Assembly: GCA_030278955.1 (NCBI GenBank)
Contig: JAOANR010000001.1
Coordinates: 23,252,377-23,316,376 of the forward strand
DNA from: Hygrophila difformis
Lineage: Eukaryota; Streptophyta; Magnoliopsida; Lamiales; Acanthaceae
Direction of reading: 5' to 3'
Length of the DNA: 64,000 nt
The notes beneath the pieces are model-generated. The model did not search any database and was not told where the DNA came from. It saw only the letters and a list, made by a program, of their open reading frames with translations. Shown here in pieces: positions 32,743-45,851 of this stretch; the first letter of the stretch is position 1, and each line of letters opens with the position of its first letter. A program made the position numbers and the translations under genes.

Positions 32743-35700
32743 ATGGTGAAGAAAGCTGTCCCAGATTGGCTCAACAGTTCCCTTTGGTCATCTCCTGCTC
32801 CGCCTCCCCCTCCTTCACCTCCTCCGCCACCGCCTCCTGCTGCCTCAGCTGTCAAACCCACTGTCGACCCTCCCGTTCCGGTTCTTTCGCCCTCCGCCGC
32901 GAGACCTTCCGAGCCCCCGCCTTCCGCTGCTATTACTGCCAAAGGGGAAATTAGGGATCCCTTGGGTGGGGGTTACGGGAATAATTCCAGTGTGCATTAT
33001 AGTGACGATGAAAGTGGCTCCTCATCGGCGAACTCTATGGCATCCCCTGCTGCGCTGCCTCCTCCAGCTGCTCAGGATGTTTCTAGACGGGCGCAGATTT
33101 TACAAGAGGTTTATAACTTTGGCTTTGGCTCTTTTGTTTTTTCTCCATTTTCACCTGGATGTTTCGTCATTTGATTCTTGTTGTGCTTTCTTTTGAGTTA
33201 TATTTTTCGTCGATCTTGGAATTGCTCTTTTGCAACAACGCATACCTTCTTGTTATCCCAGTTGTCCAAAAAGACTGTTAACATAGGTGAATTGCGAAAG
33301 CTGGCGTCTCAAGGGATACCCGATGGAGCTGGGCTTCGTGCGACAGTATGGAAGGTGTGGGAATTAACTTAAGATGTTGTGAACTTTATACTAACAAATA
33401 ATGCGAGTATTACATGTGAAAATATAGTTTGGATGTTCCTCGAGGCATATTTGGCCATTTGGGACTGCTTGTGCATATCTTGCAATTATCTCTTGAATTG
33501 ATTCAATCTTTGTGTTTTTAAGTTTTATTACGTTTAAACTTGTATTGCTCATTTATTGGTATGTATTAAGATCCCCTTTTTCAGAGTAAGCCCATGAGTA
33601 TTTTAATTATTATTTATTTTAAAGTTTAATACAGTGAAAATCACTGTTACTGCTGAAAAGGTGTCTGATACATGGCAAATGAAGAACACAGTTTGAAGCC
33701 AAATTTCTTCATTCATATTTTGATGGAAGAATGCTAAAAGTGGGACTCATTTTTTTGTATGAATATCAGTTCCTTTCTTTTACAATTCTCCTCTCCCTCT
33801 CAACTGTATGTTCTTTCACATTATGAAACAATTGAAAAATGTATTATAAAGATGTAAGACTAAGGCTTTATATGAGTTCTATGATTGCCAACACTGGCAA
33901 AGCGCTACAAAATTGAGACAAATAGACAATTGACCCATTCTTTCCCTTTCTATTTGTATAGTTTAATAATAGTGATAGATAAATAGAATTGTTATGAGAA
34001 GCACCATCGGTTCTTTTTGCATTGCAAATATGGATACTCAATTTTTTGTAATGGCATAGTGAAAATTTTGACAGATTGTATATAGAATTATAGATAGGTA
34101 TTCACTTTTTTTAAAAAGATTTGTGAAATATTGATTTAATGCGCACCTTGCAGCTATTATTGGGGTATCTTCCAGCTGATCGGTCTCTTTGGCCTTCAGA
34201 ATTGGCCAAGAAAAGGTCTCAGTATAGGAGTTTTAAAGAGGAGCTTTTGATGAGTCCCGTAAGTGCTTGAATATTATTTTGCAATACTTCCTGTTTGCAC
34301 AGATATGTTATAGAATTTCTTTTTTTTTTTTTGGGGGGGTTGGGGGGGGGGGGGGGGGGACTAGGGGGACTATATTGAAATAGCTACTAGTAGTTAAGGC
34401 ATGTGAGGATTAAACTAGCTAGTAGCTACAACATGGGCTGCTTTCATTTCTTCACATGTTACTTGACTACCAACATCAGCACTGGATAAATTTAAAGAAT
34501 GTGGAGAAATGCTGAGATGGACAAGTTTTGCTTCAATACCTTCTTTTGTCTTTGTTTTGGTAGAGTTCTGGTTCTTGAATCCAATACAATTTTCTTAATC
34601 TCACCATTTTAATAATATGGCTGACAAAAATTCATTTAGTCGATAGACTGAAGCAATGCTCAACATGACTGGTCTTGAAGTCAGTCAATTGGAAAGATGT
34701 TTACTTGCTGACAACTGCACTGAGTCAGTAGTAACTCATAAGTGTACCACAAATTGGGAGATCTTCTCAAACATTTCCTTATGTTTGCAGTCTATAATTG
34801 TAGAACTATTATGGATGACTTTACCAATTCAAAGGTCTCATATATTAATTGATTTTATTATTCTGTTACAGCACTTTTTTGTTGCTTTTTTTTTTTTTTG
34901 AAACTTTTGGTTTGAATGAAGTGAAATTTCATTTGTTTCACTAACTCATGATATTTCAAACTGGTACACTCAAGTAGACAGTTATGGAACAGAAGACTCG
35001 AGGCATTAGAAAATTATGTTATTGCATGAATTTAAAAAGTTACCTGTGGACTTCCTGACTTCCTGTGGCCACTTATAAAATACACTTCTTCCACCACACA
35101 TCTTTATTCTTTTCAACATTTTCTAAATGCTTCCATGGCTAGTCAGTCAGAGATTACCAGGAGGCTGGAGGAGTCAAATCTTGAGAACCATGAAACAAAT
35201 GGTAAGGGTTTCCTGTCAAGATCTGAAATAAGTCATGGAGAGCATCCATTAAGTCTTGGTCAGAGTAGCGTATGGAATCAATTCTTCCAGGTAATTTTTA
35301 CTTACATTACTACATAGTGCATAGTATTTACAAGTCTATCATGTTATATCAAGTTGCCCGGCCAGATCCCTCTATTTCTTAGCACTTAGCTTTTCTTGTT
35401 CAGTAGTTCACCTCGAAAGCAAATGTAAGGAATATAACTCCAATGTATATTTCTTTAGGATGCTGAGATTCTGGAACAGATTGACCGGGATGTCATGCGC
35501 ACTCATCCAGATATACACTTCTTCTCAGGGGACTCAACATTTGCGAAATTGAACCAAGTGAGTATATGCTTATCTTATTCCAGCTGCTATTGTCACATAC
35601 TGATGAATATTTATTGAATGAACATCTCTCTTGAAGGAGGCTATGAGGAACATATTGATTATATTTGCAAAGTTAAATCCTGGATTGAGATATGTGCAAG

Positions 35701-38700
35701 GGATGAATGAAATCTTGGCTCCGTTATATTATGTATTCAAGAATGATCCCAATGATGAAAATGCGGTAAGATTTTTTCCTTGGTCTCTTACATATTTAAT
35801 GTTCTGACTTCTGAGATGAAGTAACTAACTTTTGTCAATGCTCCCTATCAAAATTGTTAAAATTGAACTGTTATTCCAGCTGGAATATGATAGTGATTTG
35901 TATTCTCAAACTATATGTGGGTTCTTTCCATTTCTCTTTGTGCAAAATGATGTCAATAAAATGCATCATTCATAAACTGTAAAATCCATATGTCAATCAG
36001 CAGTCAATGAACTGTTGTGCAATCTCCTCCCCCGCCCACAGTGATAGAGATACAAAGAAACAATAACTCTGGGTGCCAACTGTCTGGCTTCAGTACACGT
36101 AAAGTCTAAACCATAATCCTACCTGGCTTTTTTTCATTTCCTTCATCTCTGCTAATAGATTTTTTCCCCCCTCTGATGCTAGTTTGTGATTTTGGAATTT
36201 GAGCATAACTAAAGATTGTGTGGCCCTATATGAATATAGTAGATTTATTTCAATCACAAAAGAATGGTTGGATTGGAGGGGAATGAATGAAGAGAAGAAA
36301 AATAGTGACGAATGAACTGTCAAATGTGAAAAAATTTATTGGATATTTCCTTTTTCAAATGATTTTGCCGCAACAAAAGCAAATTTCACTTTTGTGTGTA
36401 AAGTTTGAAAATGACAAAAAGGGGGATAGAGTCCAGCTATTGATACTTAAGTTCAGTGGAAAATTGATCAGCTGACAGAAAAGTGATCCTTTAAGAGAAC
36501 TATAAAATTTGTGAATTTCTTTATAAACCAGAAGCCAAGTTTACATGAAGAAATTTGATTGCCTTTATATGGAGCAGATCTTATTCTATTCAAATCCCAG
36601 TCAACGGTGCTACCTATAATTTTGTCTTATGAAGCTTTTTGAAGGGGATTATAAACTAATCTGAAGTGTTGGAACAGAGAATGTGTGAGAACTGCTTGAC
36701 ATGCTGTTTGTTTTTTCAGAGCCAGGAATATGTAAAAGTTGGACTCATCTAATTTAGTCTTCTGTTAAAAAAATTTGTCCTACTATTTGGTGGCATAGAA
36801 GGAGCTTTTGTTGAATCAGATTTCAGTTTACTGAAGTTGTGTAACTGTGTTTCTAACTTAAGCATTCTTTCAAAATATAATAGTTAAGAGGAATTCATTT
36901 GAAAAAGGGCATTGGTGATATACGTGTAACTTCAGAGGACAATAGAAGAGACAACATGTCTGTGACGGTTAGCCAGACCTGTGATGCTCGGACTCGTCTA
37001 AATGGCCGGAGTTCCGGTGTCCGCCGGACACGATGCGGATACCGGTACGGGATCTGTGGCGGGTGCTTCAGGCGGCGGCGCGGACTCGGCACTTTTGAGT
37101 TTTTTTTTTCCCTTCACTTCTAAAAAGCTTCGAAAAAGGCGGAAGGAGATGGAGAAGATCATACTTACCAGGAATGGGAAACGTCCGGCCGGGGAACGCG
37201 CAGCAAAGAGGAGGCGGTGGCGGAGAACAAAGAAGAGGAGGCGGTGGCGGAGAACAAAGAAAATCGGGAAGTTTTTAGGGAAGACAGAAAATTGCTTCGG
37301 AGAAGATGAACAGTAAAAGGCATGGGAACAGCTGTAAATACGAGTTAATAATTACTTGCCACGTGTCTGATATTTTTAATTTTAAATTAAGGAAAAATTT
37401 ATTTCCCTCCTAAACAAAGAATCTAAATTAACTTTGCCCCCAAATTTTACTTCTATTAACTTTTAATTTAACATTATTTAAATAATTTTATTATATTAAA
37501 GAAAATTCTATTTTGTTAATAATATATATGAAGTATAAAATTTCCGCCGTGTCCCCGCACCCGTGTCCTAATTCCGGATCCTTTTTTGCCGTGTCCCCGT
37601 ATCCTATTTTTCAAAAAAGTAAGTGTCCGCTACATATTCCTGCACCCGTGTCGGATACCCGTACCCGAGTCCGAGCAACATAGAGCCAGACAAACCAAAC
37701 AGAGTTACAAGTTGTAATTGCTGTAGTTATGTTTGTAGGATGCAGTAAATGATTTTCCCTTTTTTATGTGCTTCAGGTTGGAAGGAAATGATTTGGTATT
37801 GCAGATTCAATTCTTGCAAACTGCAGTGGTGTATTCATATGTTGGATCATAGGTTTCATGTCCTCTCACTTTTTCTTTGTTGAGTGCTGCAGGCTTGTGC
37901 TGAAGCAGACACTTTCTTCTGTTTTGTGGAACTGCTAGGTGGACTACGAGACAATTTTGTTAAACAACTTGATAACAGTGTTGTGGGGATCCGTGCTACC
38001 ATTACAAGATTATCCATGCTTCTAAAGGAGCATGATGAGGAATTATGGCGGCATCTGGAGATGACAACAAAAGTAAGATATTCTGCATTCAACTTTATGA
38101 TGACCTTGTTATAATTAACATTCTCATTCACAATTTTTTAATTAATATCCATAAACGTGGGGATATTGAATAGATCCAATGAATATTGAAGACTTTTTCC
38201 TAACTTGTTCAATGACAAAATTTAGCAAAAAATACTTACATAAAATCTTTGAATATGTGTTGGGCATCTTATCTGAGAAAGAGTTGGGTTAAGTTAAATA
38301 ATTGTTTTATAGCTCACTTGATTTTCCTTTTTGTACTTGATGCAAGAACATTTGGCACAAGCCAAGGTTTCTACCTAAAAGTGGATAAGTGAGTGCATTG
38401 ACACAGAATGATGAACCTATTTGCTATAAATATATGTATATTTCTTACCACCGGCTATTTGCACTCCTATTAAGATTGGTCATATAAGGGTATTTTATTA
38501 GGTGAGTGCAGAATTATTGTGTTGAGAAGTCTATTTAGGATAGGACTCAAGTGATTATTTATACTCTCTATGTTTCTATTGTGATTGTATTTGGAAGTGG
38601 ATTCTGCTTCGTTTTCCAGCCCTGCTTTTGGATGTGGCATTTTGTAAATGGGCTGATTTATGCAACTCAATGGTGAAAATGTGATCTTTATTTCTAACAC

Positions 38701-40748
38701 TATGTCACAACACCTAGGTTTTCTGTGAATTTCTATTTGATATATAGATGCAACCTTGTTAAAACATTTGTCTAAACTCTCTAGGGCCACTTTTCAAACA
38801 AGCCTGTATATCCCAAATCCTAAGCCCTTGCCAAACCCTATATTTTGTGAATAATTACACCCTCACTTCTTATTTTCCTGTTCCAGAGAGCACCGCATGC
38901 TCTTTTCATGAAGAAAAGGAAACCATTGCAAAACTGTGACTGATACTGCAGGGTCTTTGATGCTATACTGTGGAAGCATAGGATCCTTCTAATGTGAAAC
39001 CCAAAGACACTGAATTGTGCGCACTTGGGTGTCTCCTTCTTCTGCCTTCCTCTGATTTACTCAATCTCTAGTCATTTGTTTGCAGTTACAAGTTTCTTCC
39101 GTGTCATGTCTTTCTAGTGAAACTTCTTTATGCTTGCTTTCATGTTTCTAGTCTTTATTATATGATTGCACTGTGAAGTGTGAATGAAGATAAAAGTTCT
39201 ATGATCTCTAGTACTGGTTACCAACTTGAAGATGTCACCTGCTGGTGTCTGTGGTTTGATTTAGGCCTTGGCCCAATTGCCCTTGGCTTAACAATTTTTT
39301 GGTGGGGTTTACTTTAAAAGCTTGATGCACACTAGGTTGTGTTCACACTTCATGTAATTATGTAACCTTGATAACTCACTCAAATTTGACAGTGTGCTTG
39401 TATTCATGTGCAGGTCAATCCCCAGTTCTATGCTTTTAGGTGGATTACACTCCTTTTGACCCAAGAATTCAATTTTGCAGACATCTTGGTCATCTGGGAT
39501 ACGCTTTTGAGTGATCCCGATGGTCCTCAAGTGAGCCGGTTTCTATCATTATTTAATCCCTCAAAGTCATCTATTTGTTATTGTGTGTTTTCTAAATTTT
39601 TTTATTTGGAGTTTATATTAACCTTTTATTGTGAAGAAAAAAGTAATTTAACACCTATGCTTCAAGTAAAGTATCATCAAAGTAGAAAGGCGGGGTGGAT
39701 TTCTGAATAATTAATAGGATATTAGGACAAGCTTTTTTTTTTTTTTTTTTTTTTTTCTGCATAAATATAGGGTATTATCTCTAAACAAGAAACATAATCA
39801 GATACGTCGAAGTGGAGAGGTTCAAGATCTATTGATGGCAATGAAGCACAATTTTGTGTATTAATATATATAGGAGGGGTCTTTGCATATAGTAAGAGCA
39901 ATGAAATGCTTACAATGCGAGCATTTTTATTGCGTAGGTTCTGGCTTATCTATAAGAGGTAAGATTTTTGTCCATGATTGCTAATCAAACATAAGGGTTG
40001 TAAGAATGTGAGTGAATCATAATTCGTGTAGGATATGTTAAATCAAATGAAATTCTCATGCTCGGTTTGTATAATGCAGTATAAGTCATGAATTCCCTTT
40101 TCCCATGGTAGAATTTTCATGAAGGCTTATGCAGTTATTGGTGGCGCCTTCAAAATTTTTTATAGATGAATCTTACAACTATAGATGTATTACATAAGCA
40201 TCTCCTTTTTTTCATTTATAAAATTTTCCGATTCTTTTTGGTTTAGCTATTTTAGTTAATTTGAGGAAGTTTCAATTGAAAATTACTAGTCAACCCACAC
40301 TGATTGTTCCATCCCAAGTTTGATTCTCCTAGAAGGCATGAGATTAGTGGGCGAGCCTATAGTTTAAGAATTTTCTTGTATTAGGGGAAAACATTTTGTT
40401 GCTTTGAAAATTCACATTGTCCATAGTAGTAGTCCAACTACCTTTTTATTTGTGTCTTTGAAGTTTGAACAAATAGTACTACTGCATGATGCAACCCTTT
40501 TTCTCAAGACTGAAAACTCTGTACAAAGTGATATAGTTTTCAACTCCTATATCTGGTGAAATAACTTGAAATGATATTTGCAGGAAACACTACTTCGAGT
40601 TTGCTGTGCAATGCTGATTATTGTGCGAAGGCGTTTACTCGCAGGTGATTTCACATCAAATCTTAAGTTGCTGCAAAACTATCCACCAACAAACATCAGC
40701 CATCTTCTCTATGTGGCCAACAAGTTGAGGGTTTCCTTGTTGGGCTGA
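32743..40748 (+). CDS. TBC-domain Rab GTPase-activating protein (TBC1D13 type)
   Basis: Nine exons join in phase 0 throughout: 32743-33108, 33262-33354, 34154-34258, 35147-35290, 35459-35557, 35637-35765, 37893-38072, 39414-39530 and 40584-40748. They give 465 aa. The first exon is a proline-rich, probably disordered N-terminus (PPPPPSPPPPPPP near residue 22) with an acidic SDDESGSSS patch. The TBC domain follows: GLRATVWK near residue 146, IDRDVMRTHP with the arginine finger R250, YVQGMNEILAP with the glutamine finger Q290, then FVELLGGLRDNF, QFYAFRWITLLLTQEF and IWDTLLSD. TBC proteins speed GTP hydrolysis by Rab GTPases with this dual-finger mechanism; TBC1D13 acts on Rab35 in mammals, but the plant partner is unknown. 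Both fingers are intact, so activity is expected. Intron 6 carries a 705-bp hAT-type MITE. Confidence 0.95.
34333..34359. repeat. Poly(G) tract in TBC intron 3
   Basis: G7, TT, then G17-18 directly after a T run. Such tracts are often miscounted in sequencing, so the exact length is unsure. Confidence 0.8.
36979..37683. mobile_element. hAT-type non-autonomous element in TBC intron 6
   Basis: Terminal inverted repeats CTGTGATGCTCGGACTCG and, as reverse complement, CTATGTTGCTCGGACTCG bound 705 bp. The 8-bp duplication AGCCAGAC flanks it (36971-36978 and 37684-37691). The GC-rich arms (GTGTCCGCC, GATACCGGTACGGG and CCGTGTCCCCG) contrast with the AT-rich intron. It includes a duplicated AGGAGGCGGTGGCGG block near 37209-37250. 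It has no transposase. Confidence 0.9.
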
Positions 40749-41106
40749 GCTGCGCTATAGAAGGCTTCTAGGTGTTTATTTTGGTGGTTCATTCGTTTGA
40801 TACGTTTGTTTCTTGTAAGAATGCAGGATGTACATGAACATGTAGCTTTCCAGTAGTCTTTAGGAGCATTTGTCATGGTTTGTTGGCCTATGTCATCCGT
40901 GTGTAATGCCATCAGTTAATAGAAAAAGAAAGGGAGGAAGAGGTAAGAATGTTTTTCAGCATATTTTTCACCCATCAAAGGAGGATGAATTTGTCAAGTT
41001 TTTCTTTATTTTCCGTCATATTGTCATTGCTGAGTTGTGTATGATCTTACCCTATTTTGAATCGTTAGCTTGCAATATGGAACACCGCAAGGGAGGCCTG
41101 CCGTTT

Positions 41107-43390
41107 AAATAGGGGATTTTTTTTATTTTTTTTATTTTTTTATTTTATTTTTTATTTTTTTATGTGTGCAACCGAATCCAGAAGGAAAAAGAAAGAAGAG
41201 AAGAAGCTAAACTAGGAAAACAAAGGAAAGGAAAAACAAGCTAATGACCGGGGAACACCACGCCAGTAGCATCCGCAGCAAGGTCCCTTTTGATGAAGTT
41301 CGAGGAAGGCCCAAGTAGTGAAGAAATTATCAATCGAAGTTCCATGCTTAGCAAGAATGTCAGCAACTTTATTCCATTCCCGAAGAATATGGTGAATATG
41401 ACACACTCCAAAAGAATTCATGAGGTCTTGGATATGCTTTAGGACGGCTACAAAAGGGTGGAACTTATTCCAAGTGTCCAAGGATTCAATTGTCATCAGT
41501 GAGTCAGAGTAGCAGGTGACATGTCTGATCCCCATTTGGATAGCATATTGAAGGCCATAGTATAATGCGTACACCTCTGCAAGGGTGTTGGTAGCATTAC
41601 CAATATAGCCACAACCCAGACCAATCCATTGACCGTCAGCTTCTCTAATAACAAAGTCAAATCCGGCTCTTGCCAGGATTTCCAATGGAACTACCATCAA
41701 CATGAATAATAGTTCCATGTTGCTCCAGATTATTCCATTAAACCCAATGGACTCGCAATGACCGAGCTTCATGTCCCTTACCAGCGTTATGTAACTCCAC
41801 AGAGAGAAGCCAGATCTCACGTTTAATAAGCCAAAGTGGCTTTTGTTTGCCTTGGAATATACGGGCGTTTCACTCCAACCAAATTTTCCATAAAGCAGCG
41901 GTGAAGGTGGAGCCATAAACACGATACATGCCTTGTGGGAATAATTAGTATCCTCTTTAGACATCCCTGCACAGCCACGGGAATTGCTATGTTGAGAGGT
42001 CCAAAGTTGAGAAACCATTCACAATAGAATAGGCAATGGGATTGGGACCAATCTTCTTGCATATCTCCATATAAGACACACAATGGGCAGGTTGCCATGC
42101 CACCATGAAATCGAGTAGCATTGACTAGAAGGGATCCGTGGCTCACAAGCCATAGACAGAAGCAAATTTTTTCAGGAAGAGAGATCTTCTAGAGCCACTT
42201 CCAACCTTGAATGGAGTCCCCTGTGTTGGCAAGAAAGTGATGGGCGGCACGGCCTGTGTAAATGCCAGTTGAGCTAGTTTTCCATCCGGCAGGGAGTCAT
42301 GCAATTTGGGGGGGGGGGGGGGGAATAGTGGTGTTGATCTGCTGCTTTAAATCATGCGGGATGGTGGTATAGATATCAGACCATTCCCACCTTCCATTAA
42401 CAATGGTATCTTTGTCACAAAGATCCAAGTCTTGAGTAGTAACGTAAAGAAGTTGGGGGCCAAGCTAAGACCCTTGCCACCAATCTGAAAACCATAAGGA
42501 GACTCTACCAGCACCAAGACGGAGGGAACCCCCCCCCCCCCACCAAGGAGACGAATAATCTTCTTCATCAATCTAGACAGGTTTGAATGGTTGTAGCTAG
42601 TGCAAATAGAAGGAAATAATTGGTTAGAAATTGCCACCTCCAAGAAGCTTGACCCACAACTTAGAAGGAGAGTGCATTAGATTCCATAGTAATTTTCCCA
42701 ATAAAGCGACGTTCATGAGATGAGCTTTCCTTAGGCCAAGACCACCGTGCCACTTGGGTCCAGCCACCTTATCCCAACTAATAAGGTGCATCCCTTTCCC
42801 GGTGTTATCTTTCCAGAGGAAGCGATTGATCTTCTGTGGATGGCAATGCAAACTCCTTCCAGTAACCAATGGATTTGCATAAGAACCAACTTGCATAAGG
42901 TAAGCCTGCCCGCTTTATTGAGAGTCTTACAAGCCCAACTCTCAAGGCGAGCATCCATCCTATCCAGTATAAAGCAAAGTCCCGAATTCCGTGTCTCCAC
43001 AATAGAAGAGGAAAACCCAAATACTTATCAAATGAGTCAACCACTAGAAAATTCAGCGTATCCGAAATCCATTGCTTGGTTTGCTCACTCGTATTTTGAG
43101 AAGTGAAGACCTTGGATTTGAGGACATTAGGCAGGAGACCTGAGGCAGTAGCAAAGTCAGTAAGGCTGCCTTAACAGTAAGAAGACTTCTTTGATCAATC
43201 ATGGAGCAAAGGGTGAGATCGTCGGCAAAGAGAAGGTGTGAAACACCAACACCCGTTCTTGACAACCTGATGGGCTTCCAGTCACCACTAATCACCAAAC
43301 TCTGGATTAGAAGTGAAAGTTTCTCCATAACCACCAAGAACAAATACGGGGAAAGGGGGTCCTTGACGCAATCCTTTTCTGGTTAAAATA
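41107..43390 (-). mobile_element. 5'-truncated LINE (L1-type), copy 3
   Basis: T-rich tract 41116-41161 (interrupted by single A bases) is the poly(A) tail of a minus-strand element. The broken frames show reverse transcriptase (FLVVMEKLSLLIQ and HLLFADDLTL, 43343-43053). Next come LNKAGRLTL and WKDNTGKGMHLISWDKV, a zinc-binding zf-RVT remnant (around 42146-41990), and an RNase H-like domain (LAEVYALYYGLQYA, CYSDSLMTIESL, 41640-41280). It begins abruptly near 43390, inside RT. It sits about 360 bp past the TBC stop codon. Poly(G) and poly(C) tracts (42307-42322 and about 42531-42541) add uncertainty. Confidence 0.85.
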
Positions 43391-43849
43391 GGAGAACATC
43401 GACAGCATTGAATTATTGAATTTATATATTCATTCGCATATTAAAATAGTTGTGAAAGTATTCATTCTCAACTATTAAAATAGGAGCAACTACTTAAATT
43501 TCATATCCTAAATCAAAACCTTTATAAAAAGAAAAACTACTTGAATTTGCAATTGAATAGTGGTTACTGGGATTTCAAATTCTATTTGACAGTTTAGTAA
43601 AATAAATTGAAATATTCTATGTAACCTCATAGATATTTAATTAAAACTCTACAATAATTTTTTTTTTTATTTTATCTAAAATATCCTAGAAAGGTATATA
43701 TTATATTACTATATTATAAATAATTCATGACCGTTCGATTACATGTCATCTATATCTTTCATTGGTAATATAAATAATTTAAATAATTCATTATTTGTAT
43801 CCCAAACCTTTTGAACACACATTCATTGTAGGCCATATTGAATATAGGA

Positions 43850-43877
43850 TTATATATATATATATATATATATATAA
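43850..43877. repeat. (TA)n microsatellite
   Basis: About 13 uninterrupted TA units. It is followed by AAAACTAGCTGACC and CTGTGCGATGCATAAC, a sequence style also seen near Helitron ends, but no matching partner was found. Confidence 0.8.
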
Positions 43878-43983
43878 AACTAGCTGACCGAGCTGTGCGA
43901 TGCATAACATATTTAGTGTCTACAACTGCCCATGGAAAAAGAAGAAATAATTGTAGGTGAGGGTATGTGGTTTCTTTATATGA

Positions 43984-44177
43984 TACTCCCTCCGTCCCAC
44001 CCCAAGTGTCTTGTTACTGTTGGGCACGGGAATTAAGGTAGAGTTGGTTTGTGAGTATATGGTGGGGTCCACATAGTTGTTGGAGGGGAAAAATATTTCT
44101 ATTTATAGAAAGAAGACATTTGTAATGGGACATCTAAAAATAGTAAGTGAGACATTTGGAATGGGACGGAGGGAGTA
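43984..44177. mobile_element. Short Stowaway-like MITE, family C
   Basis: Ends are TACTCCCTCCGTCCCACC and GGGACGGAGGGAGTA, an almost perfect inverted repeat, in 194 bp. The interior (TGGGCACGGG, GGGGTCCACATAG) differs from families A and B. Confidence 0.88.
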
Positions 44178-45846
44178 TTTATTTATGTTCAAAGAAGTGT
44201 TGTTATATTTACTGCATCTGTAAAGCAATAAGTGTAAGTACTCCATGCAGGATAAATTGCAGTTCAACAATTACTCAACAAAACCAGGTGCAATCATCTG
44301 GGATGTGGCGGCACGACGATTAAACAATAACAAAAAATCAAGGAGATGATTAATGAGAACTAAAATCTCTACAACAATAAAAATTTAATTTTGACTTCTG
44401 GTGTTTTGTAGACGTATGATTGCAATTCAAACAGATATACATTCGTATTGAGTAATCTAAGGGATTAAGAAGATGATTTATCATACTTCTAAGGTGCCAT
44501 ACAACAATCAAGGACTTCGACCATTTGGCTCTTAGATATGAGTTTCTGAAATATTCGGGACCTGCCATGAATATAATGATGAAGTTCATAAATTTATCCC
44601 GTCAAGATGCACAAGAAGCATGTGGTTCATCAATCATAAAGAGATAATAATGAAGCTCGCACGAAAAAGGAAAAATAACATACCAGTAAATCTCATCTAA
44701 TGCTCTAGGAATTCGTGGAAGCAAAAATTAGCAACTATATAGCATCTTCCACGAAATGTTGTGGCATGGAAGCAATAATCCTTTGGGCATGAAGCTGGTA
44801 AGGGCATTTTAACGCCCCCAATAAGCCTAAAATTGAAACTACCATTAGGTGGTAGTAAGACAATTGGCGTGGTGGCGCAACAATGAATGTTCCAGATGGC
44901 CCATGTTCCAGGCTTCGATCCATGGGAACAATGCACATTGAAAAATCCCCTCATCTTGAAAGAGTAAAGACAAAATTACAAGGTATGATTAATGAGAACC
45001 AAAATGTCTACCACAAAGCCGGAATGCACAATGAGATCATTCAAGAGTAGCAAAGGAACTCTTATGACATGTTAGTATGCGGGACATCAGAGAATAAATA
45101 TATCCCTTGATAATTAATTTGTTCAAGGTTCAATATTTTTGTGCTAAATATGTATTGCACACTAATCATATGATTAGGATGGATAATATAATTACTCGAT
45201 CATATCCTTAAACCATGCATGCCTTTAGCATTTGAAAACAAATAAATGAAGGGGTTGAAATTGGCAGATAGTTATTTCTTTGGAATTATTCGAAGGATTT
45301 AAACTAATAAATAGTTTAAATTATGTAAATCTAGATAAAAGCTTACACTAAAATGTATTTAAAGATATTTTCACATGGAAGAATGAACAGTTATATTAAT
45401 ATAAATATGGCATCATACACAGCAAAAAAAAGCATATATATATATATAATAACATATTTAAGTCAAGTGATTGTGTTTTTTATCTCCATAATAGGGAAAA
45501 TAAATACTCTATAAAATACCAGAAATTTAAATGAAGTAAAAATTATTGAAACTGAAATCAATTGTCTGAGACATGGACGAGAAGTGGAATTCATTAACAT
45601 CCAAATCCAACTGATGATACATTGATTGGCAATATTCTCATTTTCATCATTAAATTTAATCTAAAACATTAACTAAAGAGGTACGAGGTAAAATTTCCCC
45701 ATCTGCGAAGCTGGCTTGACATCGAGAAAGAATATAACAATATCCTAACTGATCCTCCGACCGTTTAACTTCTTCAAATAGGATACAAAATAATGGTTCA
45801 TATAAATATAAAGAGCCCTATCATACATATACCTAGAATTTTTTTA
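44178..45846. other. AT-rich intergenic stretch without a recognised gene
   Basis: No ORF here shows a known motif. The longest minus-strand frame (44954-44697, 85 codons) is cysteine- and histidine-containing but matches nothing I know. A short TA run lies near 45436. Confidence 0.4.
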
Positions 45847-45851
45847 GTTTT

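Noticed and set aside
43877..43920. CTAGCTGACC...GTGCGATGC sequence as a second Helitron end
   Set aside because: No proper hairpin and no partner terminus could be found.
44697..44954. Minus-strand ORF of 85 codons with several C and H
   Set aside because: No pattern of known cysteine-rich proteins and no promoter or splice support.
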